Of a stretch of 40,657 nt of DNA, positions 7,513 through 16,020 are shown piece by piece. Position 1 is the first letter of the stretch, and each line of letters opens with the position of its first letter. The translations under genes were made by a program, and so were the position numbers. This DNA comes from Nitrosomonas sp. (GTDB lineage Bacteria > Pseudomonadota > Gammaproteobacteria > Burkholderiales > Nitrosomonadaceae), in the NCBI GenBank assembly GCA_028577615.1, contig JAJSDU010000026.1, forward strand, positions 1 to 40,657, read 5' to 3'. The notes beneath the pieces were generated by a model, which was not told the DNA's origin, searched no databases, and saw only the letters and a program-made list of their open reading frames with translations.

Positions 7513-9207
7513 ATGCAAATGCACGCAGAAGCCCAGCACGAAAACAAATTGTCCCTGGATATCAATTATCTTGGCCATGTGCGTGCGGAAGCCCTGAAGC
7601 GCGGTGTTTCCGTCTTCGAAATGCTGGAGGAAACCAGTGGCTGTTCACCGCACGATCTGGTTCATGAGCTCGGGCGTCTGCTGCATATTCCGCCGGTGGA
7701 GATGAAGACGATTCATGCGCTGGAGCCTGCTTTCGATATTCTGCCGTTTTCCGAGGCAACCCGGCATGAGTGTGTGCTGTTCAGGGATAAGGACGCTTAT
7801 CTGCTGGTGATCAGCGATCCATTTTCTTCCCTGCTGCGTTTATGGGCGGAAGAGCATTTTGCCATGCATGTTGAGTGGCGTTTGATTCATCCGGCGGATC
7901 TGGCGGCATTTTTCGCCCAGCAGGAAAAAAACATGCGGGCGATGGATCATGTGCTGCCCGATCAGAATCTGGTTGAAATTCAGAGCAGCGTCGAGGATCT
8001 GTCCCTGAAAACCATCAGCGAAGGTACCAGCCAGGTCGTTCGTCTTGTGCATTCCACGTTGTATGATGCGCACAAGTCGCAGGCCAGTGATATTCATCTG
8101 GAAATGGTGCCCGGCGCATTGTCGATCAAATACAGGATTGACGGTGTCCTGATGTCGATTGGCGTCATCAAGGGCGCGGATCTGGCGGAACAGGTAATTT
8201 CAAGAATCAAGGTCATGTCCGAGCTCGATATCGCTGAGCGGCGCGTGCCGCAGGATGGCCGTTTCAAGGTCTCGATTCAGGGGCGTGAAATTGATTTCCG
8301 CGTTTCCATCATGCCAAGCATTTTCGGTGAAGACGCCGTATTGCGTATTCTTGACCGCCAGGCATTGTCTGATCATGTGGAAGGATTGACGCTCAACCAG
8401 CTGGGTTTTAGCGCAAGTGATATCCAGTTGCTGCGCCGCCTGAGTTCCGAACCTTATGGCATGCTGCTGGTGACCGGGCCGACGGGAAGCGGCAAAACAA
8501 CCTCGCTTTATGCAGCCATATCCGAGGTGAACAAAGGTCACGACAAGATCATCACCATTGAAGATCCGATCGAATATCAGCTGCCCGGCGTGTTGCAGAT
8601 TCCGGTCAACGAGAAGAAAGGACTGACGTTTGCACGCGGACTGCGTTCCATTCTCAGGCACGATCCCGATAAAATCATGGTGGGCGAGATTCGTGACGCC
8701 GAAACCGCGCAGATCGCGATTCAGGCGGCGCTGACCGGCCACCTTGTTTTTACCACGGTGCATGCGAACAATGTCTTTGACGTGATCGGGCGTTTTTCGC
8801 ATATGGGCGTTGATCCGTATAGTTTTGTCTCCGCGCTGAACGGCATTGCGGCGCAGCGGCTGGTGCGCCTGTTATGCCCGCACTGTACCGTTGACGAGCG
8901 ACCGAGTGATGAAATCATCGCGGAATCCGGCATAGACAGCGAACGCGCTGAATCTTTCAGATTCCGTGTCGGCAAAGGCTGTGGACAGTGCCGCGGCAGC
9001 GGTTACCGGGGGCGTAATGCCATTGCTGAGATATTGCTGCTCAATGATGAAATCCGGGAATTGATCATTGCCCAGGAACCGATACGAAAAATCAAGGAAG
9101 CCGCACGGAAAAACGGCACGCGTTTTTTGCGTGAAGCGGCCCTGGATATGGTCAAGAACGGTACAACCAGTCTGGAGGAAGCCAATCGTGTCACTATTGT
9201 GGCGTGA
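7513..9207 (+). CDS. gspE: Type II secretion assembly ATPase GspE
   Basis: A 564-residue hexameric secretion ATPase of the GspE/PilB/MshE group. An N-terminal regulatory region (about 1-150) precedes the N2 domain (DIHLEMVPG near 193-201). The Walker A motif GPTGSGKTT is at 322-330, an Asp box (TIEDPIEYQ) near 348-356, Walker B IMVGEIRD at 388-395, and a His box TGHLVFTTVHANN at 408-420. A zinc-binding tetracysteine is present (CPHC 455-458 and CGQC 490-493), as in GspE and MshE. It drives pseudopilus assembly at the cytoplasmic face. The stop overlaps the next gene by 20 bp. Confidence 0.93.
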   Translation: MQMHAEAQHENKLSLDINYLGHVRAEALKRGVSVFEMLEETSGCSPHDLVHELGRLLHIPPVEMKTIHALEPAFDILPFSEATRHECVLFRDKDAYLLVISDPFSSLLRLWAEEHFAMHVEWRLIHPADLAAFFAQQEKNMRAMDHVLPDQNLVEIQSSVEDLSLKTISEGTSQVVRLVHSTLYDAHKSQASDIHLEMVPGALSIKYRIDGVLMSIGVIKGADLAEQVISRIKVMSELDIAERRVPQDGRFKVSIQGREIDFRVSIMPSIFGEDAVLRILDRQALSDHVEGLTLNQLGFSASDIQLLRRLSSEPYGMLLVTGPTGSGKTTSLYAAISEVNKGHDKIITIEDPIEYQLPGVLQIPVNEKKGLTFARGLRSILRHDPDKIMVGEIRDAETAQIAIQAALTGHLVFTTVHANNVFDVIGRFSHMGVDPYSFVSALNGIAAQRLVRLLCPHCTVDERPSDEIIAESGIDSERAESFRFRVGKGCGQCRGSGYRGRNAIAEILLLNDEIRELIIAQEPIRKIKEAARKNGTRFLREAALDMVKNGTTSLEEANRVTIVA

Positions 9208-10054
9208 CCGGATCGATGTCTTTCTGGCGCCGGGTCGTATTGACCTTGCGCGGTCATCGCGTGGCTTCAAACCCGTGAAGCAGTCTGCGGTTCATCCTGC
9301 AGTGACGGTTCAGATTGCGCCGCCGGAATCGGGGCATGTCGCCTGGGAAAAGCCTTTGCAGCAGCTCGATGAAATGCTGCCGGAAAGCGCCGGCGCCGGC
9401 ATGACCATGACCCTGTCCAATCATTTTGTCCGCTATGCGGTACTGACGCCGCAGGTGGAAATTACTTCACCTGAAGAAGTGATGGCTTATGCGGATTTCC
9501 GCATGCGCGAAATTTACGGAACCCGTGTCGATCACTGGGTGATCAGTATCAATAGCTGGGATCCCGTTTATGGCGCCATCAGCGCTGCGATTCCGCAGGA
9601 ATTGATGGCAAAAATAGCGGAAATTTCCGAACGCCATGCTATCCGGTTGAATGGTATTGAGCCTTATTTTACGGCTGTGCTGGATCGATGGGGGAAACAG
9701 CTTGACCGCAGAAAGTCTTATGTGGCTGTCATCGAAACCGGCCGGTTGTGTATCGGGGTGCTGGAAAACAATATCTGGCGCAATATCCGCAACCAGCGGC
9801 TTCAGCATAGCCAGCGTAATCAGCACAGCGTCGCGGAAGCGTTATGGGTCGCACTTGATCAGGAGGCGGTATTGTCCGGGCATAAAGACAGCATCGAACA
9901 GGTTTTTCTGTTTGCGCCCGAACATCCATCCCTCGTTCTGCCGCCGGATTGCGGCTGGCAGGCAATGCCGCTGTCAACCGGGAACAGTCCCGCGCCCGGA
10001 CATTACCCCAAACCGCTGACCGAGCCCGAAGAGGAAAGTGCATGTCACGCATGA
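9188..10054 (+). CDS. PilM/GspL-cytoplasmic-domain-like assembly protein
   Basis: A 288-residue soluble protein in the position of PilM (or the cytoplasmic half of GspL). It has no membrane segment. The actin-like fold of PilM is only weakly recognisable (SYVAVIETGRLCIGVLENNIW resembles a second nucleotide-site strand pair). The frame is open far upstream inside gspE, but GTG 9188 is the likely start because GGAGG at 9174-9178 is ideally spaced. It overlaps gspE by 20 bp and the following PilN-like gene by 13 bp, so translation is probably coupled. In related systems such proteins link the ATPase to the PilN/PilO inner-membrane pair. The assignment rests mainly on gene order. Confidence 0.7.
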   Translation: MSLLWRDRIDVFLAPGRIDLARSSRGFKPVKQSAVHPAVTVQIAPPESGHVAWEKPLQQLDEMLPESAGAGMTMTLSNHFVRYAVLTPQVEITSPEEVMAYADFRMREIYGTRVDHWVISINSWDPVYGAISAAIPQELMAKIAEISERHAIRLNGIEPYFTAVLDRWGKQLDRRKSYVAVIETGRLCIGVLENNIWRNIRNQRLQHSQRNQHSVAEALWVALDQEAVLSGHKDSIEQVFLFAPEHPSLVLPPDCGWQAMPLSTGNSPAPGHYPKPLTEPEEESACHA

Positions 10055-10596
10055 AACTCAGTTTTCCCTATTCCGGACAGAATGTACGCGGTATCGACAT
10101 TTCGCTGTTGTTCATCGGCCTGGTCGTTTTGCTTGCGGCATTTTATCAATTCAAGCGTATTTCTGAAGAATCCAGTTACTGGAGCGTGCGCGTCGAGAAG
10201 CTGGAAAAAGAGCAGCCCAGAGCAGCAACCGCTGTCGCACGCACGCGCACTGCGCCGCGCAGCCGTGAGCCGGGTCAGGAGATCAGCAAGGATCTGGAAA
10301 GAGCCAATGTCATTCTGCAGCAAATCAATCTGCCGTGGGAATCGCTGTTTGACGCTATCGAGCATATTACCACCGAGGATATCGCGCTGTTGTCATTGCA
10401 GCCCAATGTGACCAACCGGACGCTGCGTATCCGGGGAGAAGCCCGGAACATGGCGACGCTGCTGGATTTTGTCGAAACGATGGAGCGCGAGGTCATTTTT
10501 GAGAAAGCGCATCTGGTCAATTACAAGATCAAGCAGGATAGCCCCTACCGGCCAGTCGATTTTTTATTAACCGCGGTATGGACGACGAGAATGTGA
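10042..10596 (+). CDS. PilN-like inner-membrane assembly protein (GspL C-terminal equivalent)
   Basis: A 184-residue bitopic protein. A short cytoplasmic N-terminus is followed by one membrane helix (about 18-35, ISLLFIGLVVLLAAFYQF), a charged coiled segment, and a periplasmic ferredoxin-like domain including LPWESLFDAIEHITTEDIAL, typical of PilN/GspL. I chose ATG 10042 because GAGGAAAG lies directly upstream at 10031-10038; an earlier in-frame start would overlap the previous gene much more. It overlaps the upstream gene by 13 bp and the downstream PilO-like gene by 19 bp. The split of GspL into PilM-like plus PilN-like genes gives the cluster a type IV pilus flavour. Confidence 0.8.
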   Translation: MSRMKLSFPYSGQNVRGIDISLLFIGLVVLLAAFYQFKRISEESSYWSVRVEKLEKEQPRAATAVARTRTAPRSREPGQEISKDLERANVILQQINLPWESLFDAIEHITTEDIALLSLQPNVTNRTLRIRGEARNMATLLDFVETMEREVIFEKAHLVNYKIKQDSPYRPVDFLLTAVWTTRM

Positions 10597-11177
10597 ATCA
10601 GGAATTGATACAGATCCAATTCAACCGCATCATGCAGCAATTACGCTGGCAGCTGGCGCGCCTCGGGGCGATGGGCAAAATCGGCGTGGGATTATGCGTT
10701 GTTGCCGGCATTTTTTTTCTGGGCGCGGTGCTGCCCGCAAAGAAAGAGCTGAGCGCGTTGGTGGCACGTGCTGAAACATTGCAGTTGCAGGCCAGAGAAC
10801 GCCTGCTATCCGGCGATGTGTCGGCGGTTGAAAAACAACTGACCAGCGATCAGGCGTTGCAGGCTTTTTATGAATTCTTTCCGCGCTTCGATTCGTCGCC
10901 CTACTGGATCCGTGAACTGGTTCGGGCTGCCCAGAAACAGGGTGTGGAAATCAACAGCAGTGATTTTAAACTGACACTTGAGCGCGATTGGCGTTTATCG
11001 CGATATGAAATCATTATGCCGGTGCGCGGGCACTATTCACAGATTCGCGGCTTTATGGCCGATGCGCTGGAAGCTGTGCCAAACATGGCGATAACCGGTT
11101 TTGCCATCAAACGCGACAATATCCAGTCAACGCAGCTTGAGATGCGTCTTGAGATCAGTCTTTATTTGAACGAATAA
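10578..11177 (+). CDS. PilO/GspM-like inner-membrane assembly protein
   Basis: A 199-residue bitopic protein. One membrane helix near 36-53 (IGVGLCVVAGIFFLGAVL) follows a cytoplasmic stretch of about 35 residues. A coiled-coil segment rich in A, E, L and Q comes next, then a periplasmic domain with GVEINSSDFKLTLERDWRLSRYE and GHYSQIRGFMADALEAVP, the PilO-like pattern. It overlaps the PilN-like gene by 19 bp and is followed 4 bp later by the GspC/PilP-like gene. In related systems PilN and PilO heterodimerise in the inner membrane. Sequence similarity is low, as usual for this family, and gene order carries much of the call. Confidence 0.75.
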   Translation: MDDENVNQELIQIQFNRIMQQLRWQLARLGAMGKIGVGLCVVAGIFFLGAVLPAKKELSALVARAETLQLQARERLLSGDVSAVEKQLTSDQALQAFYEFFPRFDSSPYWIRELVRAAQKQGVEINSSDFKLTLERDWRLSRYEIIMPVRGHYSQIRGFMADALEAVPNMAITGFAIKRDNIQSTQLEMRLEISLYLNE

Positions 11178-11181
11178 ACGC

Positions 11182-11769
11182 ATGGAACCGGCTGAAAAGA
11201 AACGCAAGACAATCATCGGCGCAGCGCTTGTGGCAACACTGATCGCAGCGGTGCTGGTCGAAGACGAGGACGAAACAGCGATAGACACGGTGGAACCGAC
11301 GGCATCAACCCGGCCGGCAAGGTCACCATCCGCGCGAACACCTGTTCCTGATGCGCGCAATAACTACCTGAATGTCGATCAGCTCGGGCAGCGAAAATTC
11401 GATGCGCTGGCGGGAGATCTGTTCGCGTCGAATTCGTGGGCGCCCAAGCCGCCGCCGGTAACGCCGCAACAGCAAGCCGCCATGCTGCTGCAGCAACAGC
11501 AGCGTGCGCAACCTAAAGCGCCGCCCCCGGCACCAACGCCGCCGCCTTTGCAGTTCAAGTATATTGGCAAAGCCATTGAAGGCAATCAGACCTGGGTGTT
11601 CCTTACGCAGGCCGATGAGAACTACATTGCCAGGATCGGTGAAAAAATTGATGACCAGTATCGACTGGATACGATCAGCGATGAATCCGTCACGCTGACT
11701 TATCTGCCTTTGAATGCAAAGCAGGTTCTTCCCATTAATGACAATAAGCAAGCAGGAAATTTCCGATGA
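11182..11769 (+). CDS. GspC/PilP-like periplasmic linker protein
   Basis: A 195-residue protein with a short basic N-terminus, a single hydrophobic segment (about 11-26), an acidic and then Pro/Gln-rich flexible linker (roughly 30-125, with runs of Q and P), and a small C-terminal beta domain beginning LQFKYIGKAIEGNQTWVFL. That domain resembles the homology region of GspC and PilP, which contacts the secretin's N0 domain. It sits between the PilO-like gene and the secretin gene and overlaps the secretin start by four bases. It most likely bridges the inner-membrane platform and the secretin. I cannot say whether PilP or GspC is the closer relative. Confidence 0.7.
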   Translation: MEPAEKKRKTIIGAALVATLIAAVLVEDEDETAIDTVEPTASTRPARSPSARTPVPDARNNYLNVDQLGQRKFDALAGDLFASNSWAPKPPPVTPQQQAAMLLQQQQRAQPKAPPPAPTPPPLQFKYIGKAIEGNQTWVFLTQADENYIARIGEKIDDQYRLDTISDESVTLTYLPLNAKQVLPINDNKQAGNFR

Positions 11770-14240
11770 GAGTTGACAGGTTATTGAGAAACGTATTCGA
11801 GGCAGCCGATGCAAGGCAGAAACAGGCGAAGAAGCGGAATTTATGTCGGATAAATGAGCATTCTGAGCCTGCTTTTGACGCCGCAGTGGCAACGCAGATC
11901 GTTTCTCGGCAGCCTGTTCAACGATGCGCTGTTTTTTTATTGATTCTGGTTCTGTTTCTCAGTGGTTGCGCAATCAATAACAAAACTTTTCTGAACCGGA
12001 ACAAAACATTCGAAGAAGGCCAGCGGCTGATTGAAATGGGTGAGCTGGAGCTGGGTTTGATGCATCTGGAGCAGGCTGCGCGGGAAGAACCCGATAACAA
12101 GGAAATACGTACAGTACTGGCGCGTCAGCGCGACACCGTGCTCGGCCAGATGCTGGCTGATGCAAACAGCTCGCGGTTGTCCGGTGAGCTCGAATTCGCC
12201 GAAGAAAAATACCAGCGGATTCTGGATCTGTTCCCACGCAATGAAAGAGCAGTGACCGGACTGGAAGCAGTCCATCAGGATCGGCACCATATCGCTTCCA
12301 TCGAATACGCGCAGCAGCTGTTGGCGCTCGACGATCTGGAAGGCGCCGAAAATGCCGTCAGAGCCGTGCTGCAGGAAAATCCGATGCAACAGCAGGCGCG
12401 CGGATTGATCAAGGAACTGAACAAGTATATCGCGCGCGCCGAGAGCATGGATCTGACACTCGATACTGCTTTCAGTAAGCCGCTGTCGATGGAATTCAAG
12501 GATACCGAGCTCAAATCGGTGTTTGAAATCATGTCGCGCACGGCGGGAATCAATTTTGTGTTTGACAAGGATGTCCGCCAGGAAGTCAAGGTATCGGTAT
12601 TCGTGCGCGACAATACCGTCGAGGATATCCTGAGGCTGCTGATGATGACCAATCAGCTGGCGTATACCCGGCTGAACGACAATTCCCTGCTGATCTATCA
12701 GAACACGCCGGCCAAGCAGAAAGAATACCAGGAGCTGGTGGTGCGCAGTTTTCCGGTGGCTTATACCGATGTGAAACAGATGGTGGCCATGGTCAGGGGG
12801 CTGGTCAAAGCCAAGGATATTTATGTCAACGAGCAGTTGAATCTGTTTATCATGCGCGATACGCTGGAAGCGATACGTATCGTCGAGAAACTGGTCGCGC
12901 TGAATGATCTGCCTGAACCGGAAGTGATGCTGGAAGTGGCTATCATCACAATTGATCGTAACAATAATTTTCTGCTGGGACCGAATTTGCCGAATCAGGC
13001 TTCTTTCAGCTTCACTAAAGCCGCACCTGCCGCGGCGACGGGTGGCACTTCGACAGCAGCAACGGCAGCCGCGCTGTCCACTTTCAGCGCGATTAATCAG
13101 GCGGGGTTTCCGAATTTAAGAAGTTTCGCCGTCAGCGATAAAGTTACCATAGACTTTCTGCATAGCCTGTCGCTCGGCGATGTGCTGGCCAATCCAAGGA
13201 TACGCGTGAAAAATCGTGAGTCGGCCAAGTTTCATATTGGTACGCGCCAGCCTGTGTTCTCTGCGAGCGTTGCCGGTGGCGGGATCAGTAACGTAATTAC
13301 TTCAACGCCGACATTTATCGAGATCGGCACCAAGCTCGATATAGAACCCATTATCGGAATGAATAACGACGTCACCATGAAAGTTCAGCTTGAAGTGAGC
13401 AATCTGAATGGGTTTGAATCCGGTCCTGGCGGCGCGCGGGCGCCGGTTATTTCAACAGCCAATGCCGAGACGCTGTTGACGCTTAAAGATGGAGAAACGC
13501 AGGTTCTGGCTGGATTGATACGTGACAGCGAAACCCGGTCGATAGGCGGACTGGCGGGGCTATTGAATATTCCAGGACTTGACCGCTTAACGTCAAGCCA
13601 GAATATTCAGCGCGCAAAACAGGAAGTCGTTCTGCTGATCACGCCACGCATCATTCGCAACCTTTCGCAATTAACCAATCTGGAAAGCGAATTCCATTAT
13701 GGCACGTCGAACGAAGCGGGCAAGCTGCCGGTCAGGATCCGCAAAACTTCAGCCAGCTCTCTGGCTATCGCGCCGACAGGTGCGGGTGGCAGGGGCGGTG
13801 CGTCCCTGCTGAGCCGCGGCGCGCAGGCGTTTGGCGACCGGTCGGAAATTCCGTCCAATCCGTTTGCGCAGCAGGTTGCGGCGAATAATGCCTCCGAACC
13901 AACATTGACGATCCAGGCGCCAACCAATATCACTTTTGACCGGGAATTTTCAGTGCGGGTCAGAATGGTTGGCGCGAAGGCTTCAGTTGCCGGCACCGCG
14001 CAGGTGAGCTACGAGCCGAGCATGATCGAGCTGCTCGATGCTGACAACAGCGGGACGCATACGGTCAAGCTGGGCAAGGACGAACCGTCCGGCATGGCCG
14101 CGCAATTGCGCTTTAAAGTCGTCACGCCGAACGCGGGAGAAACGGAAATCAGTGTTCAAAGTGCGACGGCTGAAGACAAGGAGACTGGAGAATCAGTCGA
14201 TATTACGCTGCCGTCGCCGACGACGGTTAAAATCCAGTAA
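11766..14240 (+). CDS. gspD: Lipoprotein secretin GspD-like with TPR-like N-terminus and cohesin-like C-terminus
   Basis: An 824-residue outer-membrane secretin. A lipoprotein signal with lipobox LSGC (Cys68) follows an unusually long N-region. Helical TPR-like repeats follow at about 78-220, then N-domains (about 235-390; MEFKDTELKSVFEIMSRTAG, later VEDILRLLMMTNQLAY). The secretin core extends to LLITPRIIRNL near 620-630. The C-terminus (712-824) looks like a cohesin-type beta-sandwich and is not the usual GspD S-domain. ATG 11766 overlaps the upstream stop (ATGA) and has AGGAAA before it. A GTG at 11886 would give a more normal 28-residue lipoprotein signal and is a real alternative. The lipobox implies self-piloting to the outer membrane; no separate pilotin gene is seen. 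Confidence 0.87.
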   Translation: MRVDRLLRNVFEAADARQKQAKKRNLCRINEHSEPAFDAAVATQIVSRQPVQRCAVFLLILVLFLSGCAINNKTFLNRNKTFEEGQRLIEMGELELGLMHLEQAAREEPDNKEIRTVLARQRDTVLGQMLADANSSRLSGELEFAEEKYQRILDLFPRNERAVTGLEAVHQDRHHIASIEYAQQLLALDDLEGAENAVRAVLQENPMQQQARGLIKELNKYIARAESMDLTLDTAFSKPLSMEFKDTELKSVFEIMSRTAGINFVFDKDVRQEVKVSVFVRDNTVEDILRLLMMTNQLAYTRLNDNSLLIYQNTPAKQKEYQELVVRSFPVAYTDVKQMVAMVRGLVKAKDIYVNEQLNLFIMRDTLEAIRIVEKLVALNDLPEPEVMLEVAIITIDRNNNFLLGPNLPNQASFSFTKAAPAAATGGTSTAATAAALSTFSAINQAGFPNLRSFAVSDKVTIDFLHSLSLGDVLANPRIRVKNRESAKFHIGTRQPVFSASVAGGGISNVITSTPTFIEIGTKLDIEPIIGMNNDVTMKVQLEVSNLNGFESGPGGARAPVISTANAETLLTLKDGETQVLAGLIRDSETRSIGGLAGLLNIPGLDRLTSSQNIQRAKQEVVLLITPRIIRNLSQLTNLESEFHYGTSNEAGKLPVRIRKTSASSLAIAPTGAGGRGGASLLSRGAQAFGDRSEIPSNPFAQQVAANNASEPTLTIQAPTNITFDREFSVRVRMVGAKASVAGTAQVSYEPSMIELLDADNSGTHTVKLGKDEPSGMAAQLRFKVVTPNAGETEISVQSATAEDKETGESVDITLPSPTTVKIQ

Positions 14241-14249
14241 GACATTGAG

Positions 14250-14777
14250 ATGAACAGGCACAGGTCATATAGCGGGAATGCATCGCAACTATCCCTGCGT
14301 GGCTTTACGCTGATCGAACTTATGATCGTTCTGGCGATTATGGCGATACTGGCGACCGCAGCCATGCCTTTGCGCGAGCTGGTCGTTCAGCGCGAGAAGG
14401 AGCAGGAACTGCGCGCGGCGCTGCGTCAGATCCGCAATGCCATCGATGCCTATAAACAAGCTGCGGATGACGGGCGGATCGAGAAAAAGGAAGACGAATC
14501 CGGCTACCCGCGGACGCTCGACGATCTGGTCATCGGTGTGCCCGATATCAAGAGTCCGGAGAAAAAAGTCATCTATTTTCTGCGACGGTTGCCGCGCGAT
14601 CCGATGCATCAGGATATGGATGTGGCCGGAATTGAAGAAACCCCGGCGGCGGATACCTGGGGAAAACGCAGTTATGAAAGTTCGCCGGAAAATCCGCGGG
14701 AAGGCGATGACGTGTTTGACGTTTATTCCCGTTCGGACGCGGTCGGCCTGAACGGCATCGAATATCACAAATGGTGA
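14250..14777 (+). CDS. GspG-like pseudopilin (second in cluster)
   Basis: A 175-residue pseudopilin. A 17-residue leader ends in a RG^FTLIELMIVLAI cleavage motif, with Glu5 present. A long alpha helix ([20 protein letters not shown]) is followed by a GspG-like domain with DPMHQDMDVAG and a DVYSRSDAVGLNGIEY ending. It starts 9 bp after the secretin stop and overlaps the next pseudopilin gene by 7 bp. The helix motif REKEQEL recurs in the pilin-like protein at 15237, suggesting that the two arose by duplication or pack against each other. It could be a minor pseudopilin of the same fibre as GspG. Confidence 0.87.
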   Translation: MNRHRSYSGNASQLSLRGFTLIELMIVLAIMAILATAAMPLRELVVQREKEQELRAALRQIRNAIDAYKQAADDGRIEKKEDESGYPRTLDDLVIGVPDIKSPEKKVIYFLRRLPRDPMHQDMDVAGIEETPAADTWGKRSYESSPENPREGDDVFDVYSRSDAVGLNGIEYHKW

Positions 14778-15184
14778 CGCGGATGTTGCCGATTCTCCGG
14801 CCGCGCAATCAAACCGGGCAGCGCGGGTTTACGCTGATCGAGCTGCTGGTCGTCATGGCGATCATCGCCACCCTGCTGAGCATTGTCGCGCCGCGTTATT
14901 TCAGCGCCATCGATAAGGCCAAGGAAGCCGTTCTGCGTCAGGACCTTCAGATCATGCGCGACGCCATCGATCAATTTTACGCCGATTTCGGCAAATACCC
15001 CCTGGATCTTGAAGAGCTGGTCGACCGGCGTTATTTACGCAACATTCCGATCGATCCGATGACCGAAAGCAATGAAACCTGGATCGTGATGCCGCCGCCG
15101 AATGAAGAGGAAGAAGGCGTCTACGATGTACATAGCGGCTTTACCGGCCGCGCGCTCGATGGCACGTTTTACGAGGAGTGGTGA
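14771..15184 (+). CDS. GspG-like pseudopilin (third in cluster)
   Basis: A 137-residue pseudopilin with an 18-residue leader and a RG^FTLIELLVVMAI site (Glu5 present). A helix then leads into a compact GspG-type domain (DAIDQFYADFGKYPLDLEEL, then IPIDPMTESNETW) and an acidic loop with EEEEG before DVHSGFTGRALDGTFYEEW. ATG 14771 overlaps the upstream gene's stop; GTG 14774 and ATG 14783 are alternatives with equally weak ribosome binding sites. Translation is probably coupled to the gene before it. It is the closest in length to the GspG encoded at the start of the cluster, from which it is about 8.5 kb distant. Confidence 0.86.
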   Translation: MVTRMLPILRPRNQTGQRGFTLIELLVVMAIIATLLSIVAPRYFSAIDKAKEAVLRQDLQIMRDAIDQFYADFGKYPLDLEELVDRRYLRNIPIDPMTESNETWIVMPPPNEEEEGVYDVHSGFTGRALDGTFYEEW

Positions 15185-15236
15185 CGGTGGCGGTCTGCCC
15201 GCCGTACGCCCGGTATCGCGTATTGGGGCGGAAAAC

Positions 15237-16004
15237 ATGAAGCATGCGCAAAAAGGCGTGGTGTATCTCTGGACATTGTTTGCGGTAACCGTCGCCGGTG
15301 TTGTGCTGGCCGGCACCGGGCAGGTGTGGCAAATTAAAGCGCAGCGGGAAAAAGAACAGGAGCTGCTCTTCATTGGCGATCAGTTCAGAAAAGCGATCGC
15401 GTCCTATTACAACAATCCGCTCACCGGCGTCCGGCAATATCCCGAGAAACTTGAAGACCTGCTGGAAGATAAGCGCGGTCCTGTACCTATCCGCCATCTG
15501 CGGAAAATTTATATCGATCCGATGACGCGGGACGACGAATGGGGATTGATTATTGAAGAACCGCCGCAGCAGCAGGCTGCCAGCCCGCAAACCGGCATGC
15601 AGCAGGGCGCTGCGGGTCCAGCGGTGGGGCTGAATACCAGCCCCGCCGCCAGCACGGTTTCCCTGACGCAAGGCATCGCGGGTGTGTACAGTTTGTCCAT
15701 GCAAGTCCCGCGCAAAAAAGCGCAATTCCCGGAGCATTACGCGAATTTTTCCGAGGCTGAAAGCTATCAGGATTGGCGCTTTGTTTTCAAACAGCAGACC
15801 GGAACCGGTTCCACCGGTCAGCAAGGCCAGCAAGGGCAGCAGGGCGGTTCCGGCGCAGCCCCGCCTACTTCGCCTTTTGCCGGATCGGGCGGCGCGGGCG
15901 GAGCAAGATCAGGCGGTGGCGGGCAGAATATCTTCGGCGGTCAAAGCGGCGGCGGATCATCCGGGCAGCCGCCGGCAGCCGGACAGAATCCTTTCGCACG
16001 TTGA
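15237..16004 (+). CDS. Atypical pilin-like protein lacking Glu5, with Gly/Gln-rich C-terminal tail
   Basis: A 255-residue protein ending the secretion cluster. It starts MKHAQKG followed by a hydrophobic helix ([19 protein letters not shown]), which resembles a prepilin leader with cleavage after Gly7. Mature position 5 is then Trp, not Glu. The helix continues into [19 protein letters not shown], closely like the neighbouring pseudopilin, and a domain with [15 protein letters not shown]. The last 65 residues are low-complexity Gly, Gln, Ser and Pro ending in NPFAR. ATG 15237 is preceded by a G-rich sequence; the frame also runs upstream into the previous gene, but without a good start. Absence of Glu5 is a feature of tip pseudopilins such as GspK, so a tip role is plausible. 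Fold and cleavage are inferred. Confidence 0.78.
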   Translation: MKHAQKGVVYLWTLFAVTVAGVVLAGTGQVWQIKAQREKEQELLFIGDQFRKAIASYYNNPLTGVRQYPEKLEDLLEDKRGPVPIRHLRKIYIDPMTRDDEWGLIIEEPPQQQAASPQTGMQQGAAGPAVGLNTSPAASTVSLTQGIAGVYSLSMQVPRKKAQFPEHYANFSEAESYQDWRFVFKQQTGTGSTGQQGQQGQQGGSGAAPPTSPFAGSGGAGGARSGGGGQNIFGGQSGGGSSGQPPAAGQNPFAR

Positions 16005-16020
16005 TCAGGATTGCCGGTTG

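Noticed and set aside
15682-16020. Open frame continuing 113 codons upstream of cysG
   Set aside because: It overlaps the pilin-like gene in another frame, and CysG homology starts at ATG 16021.
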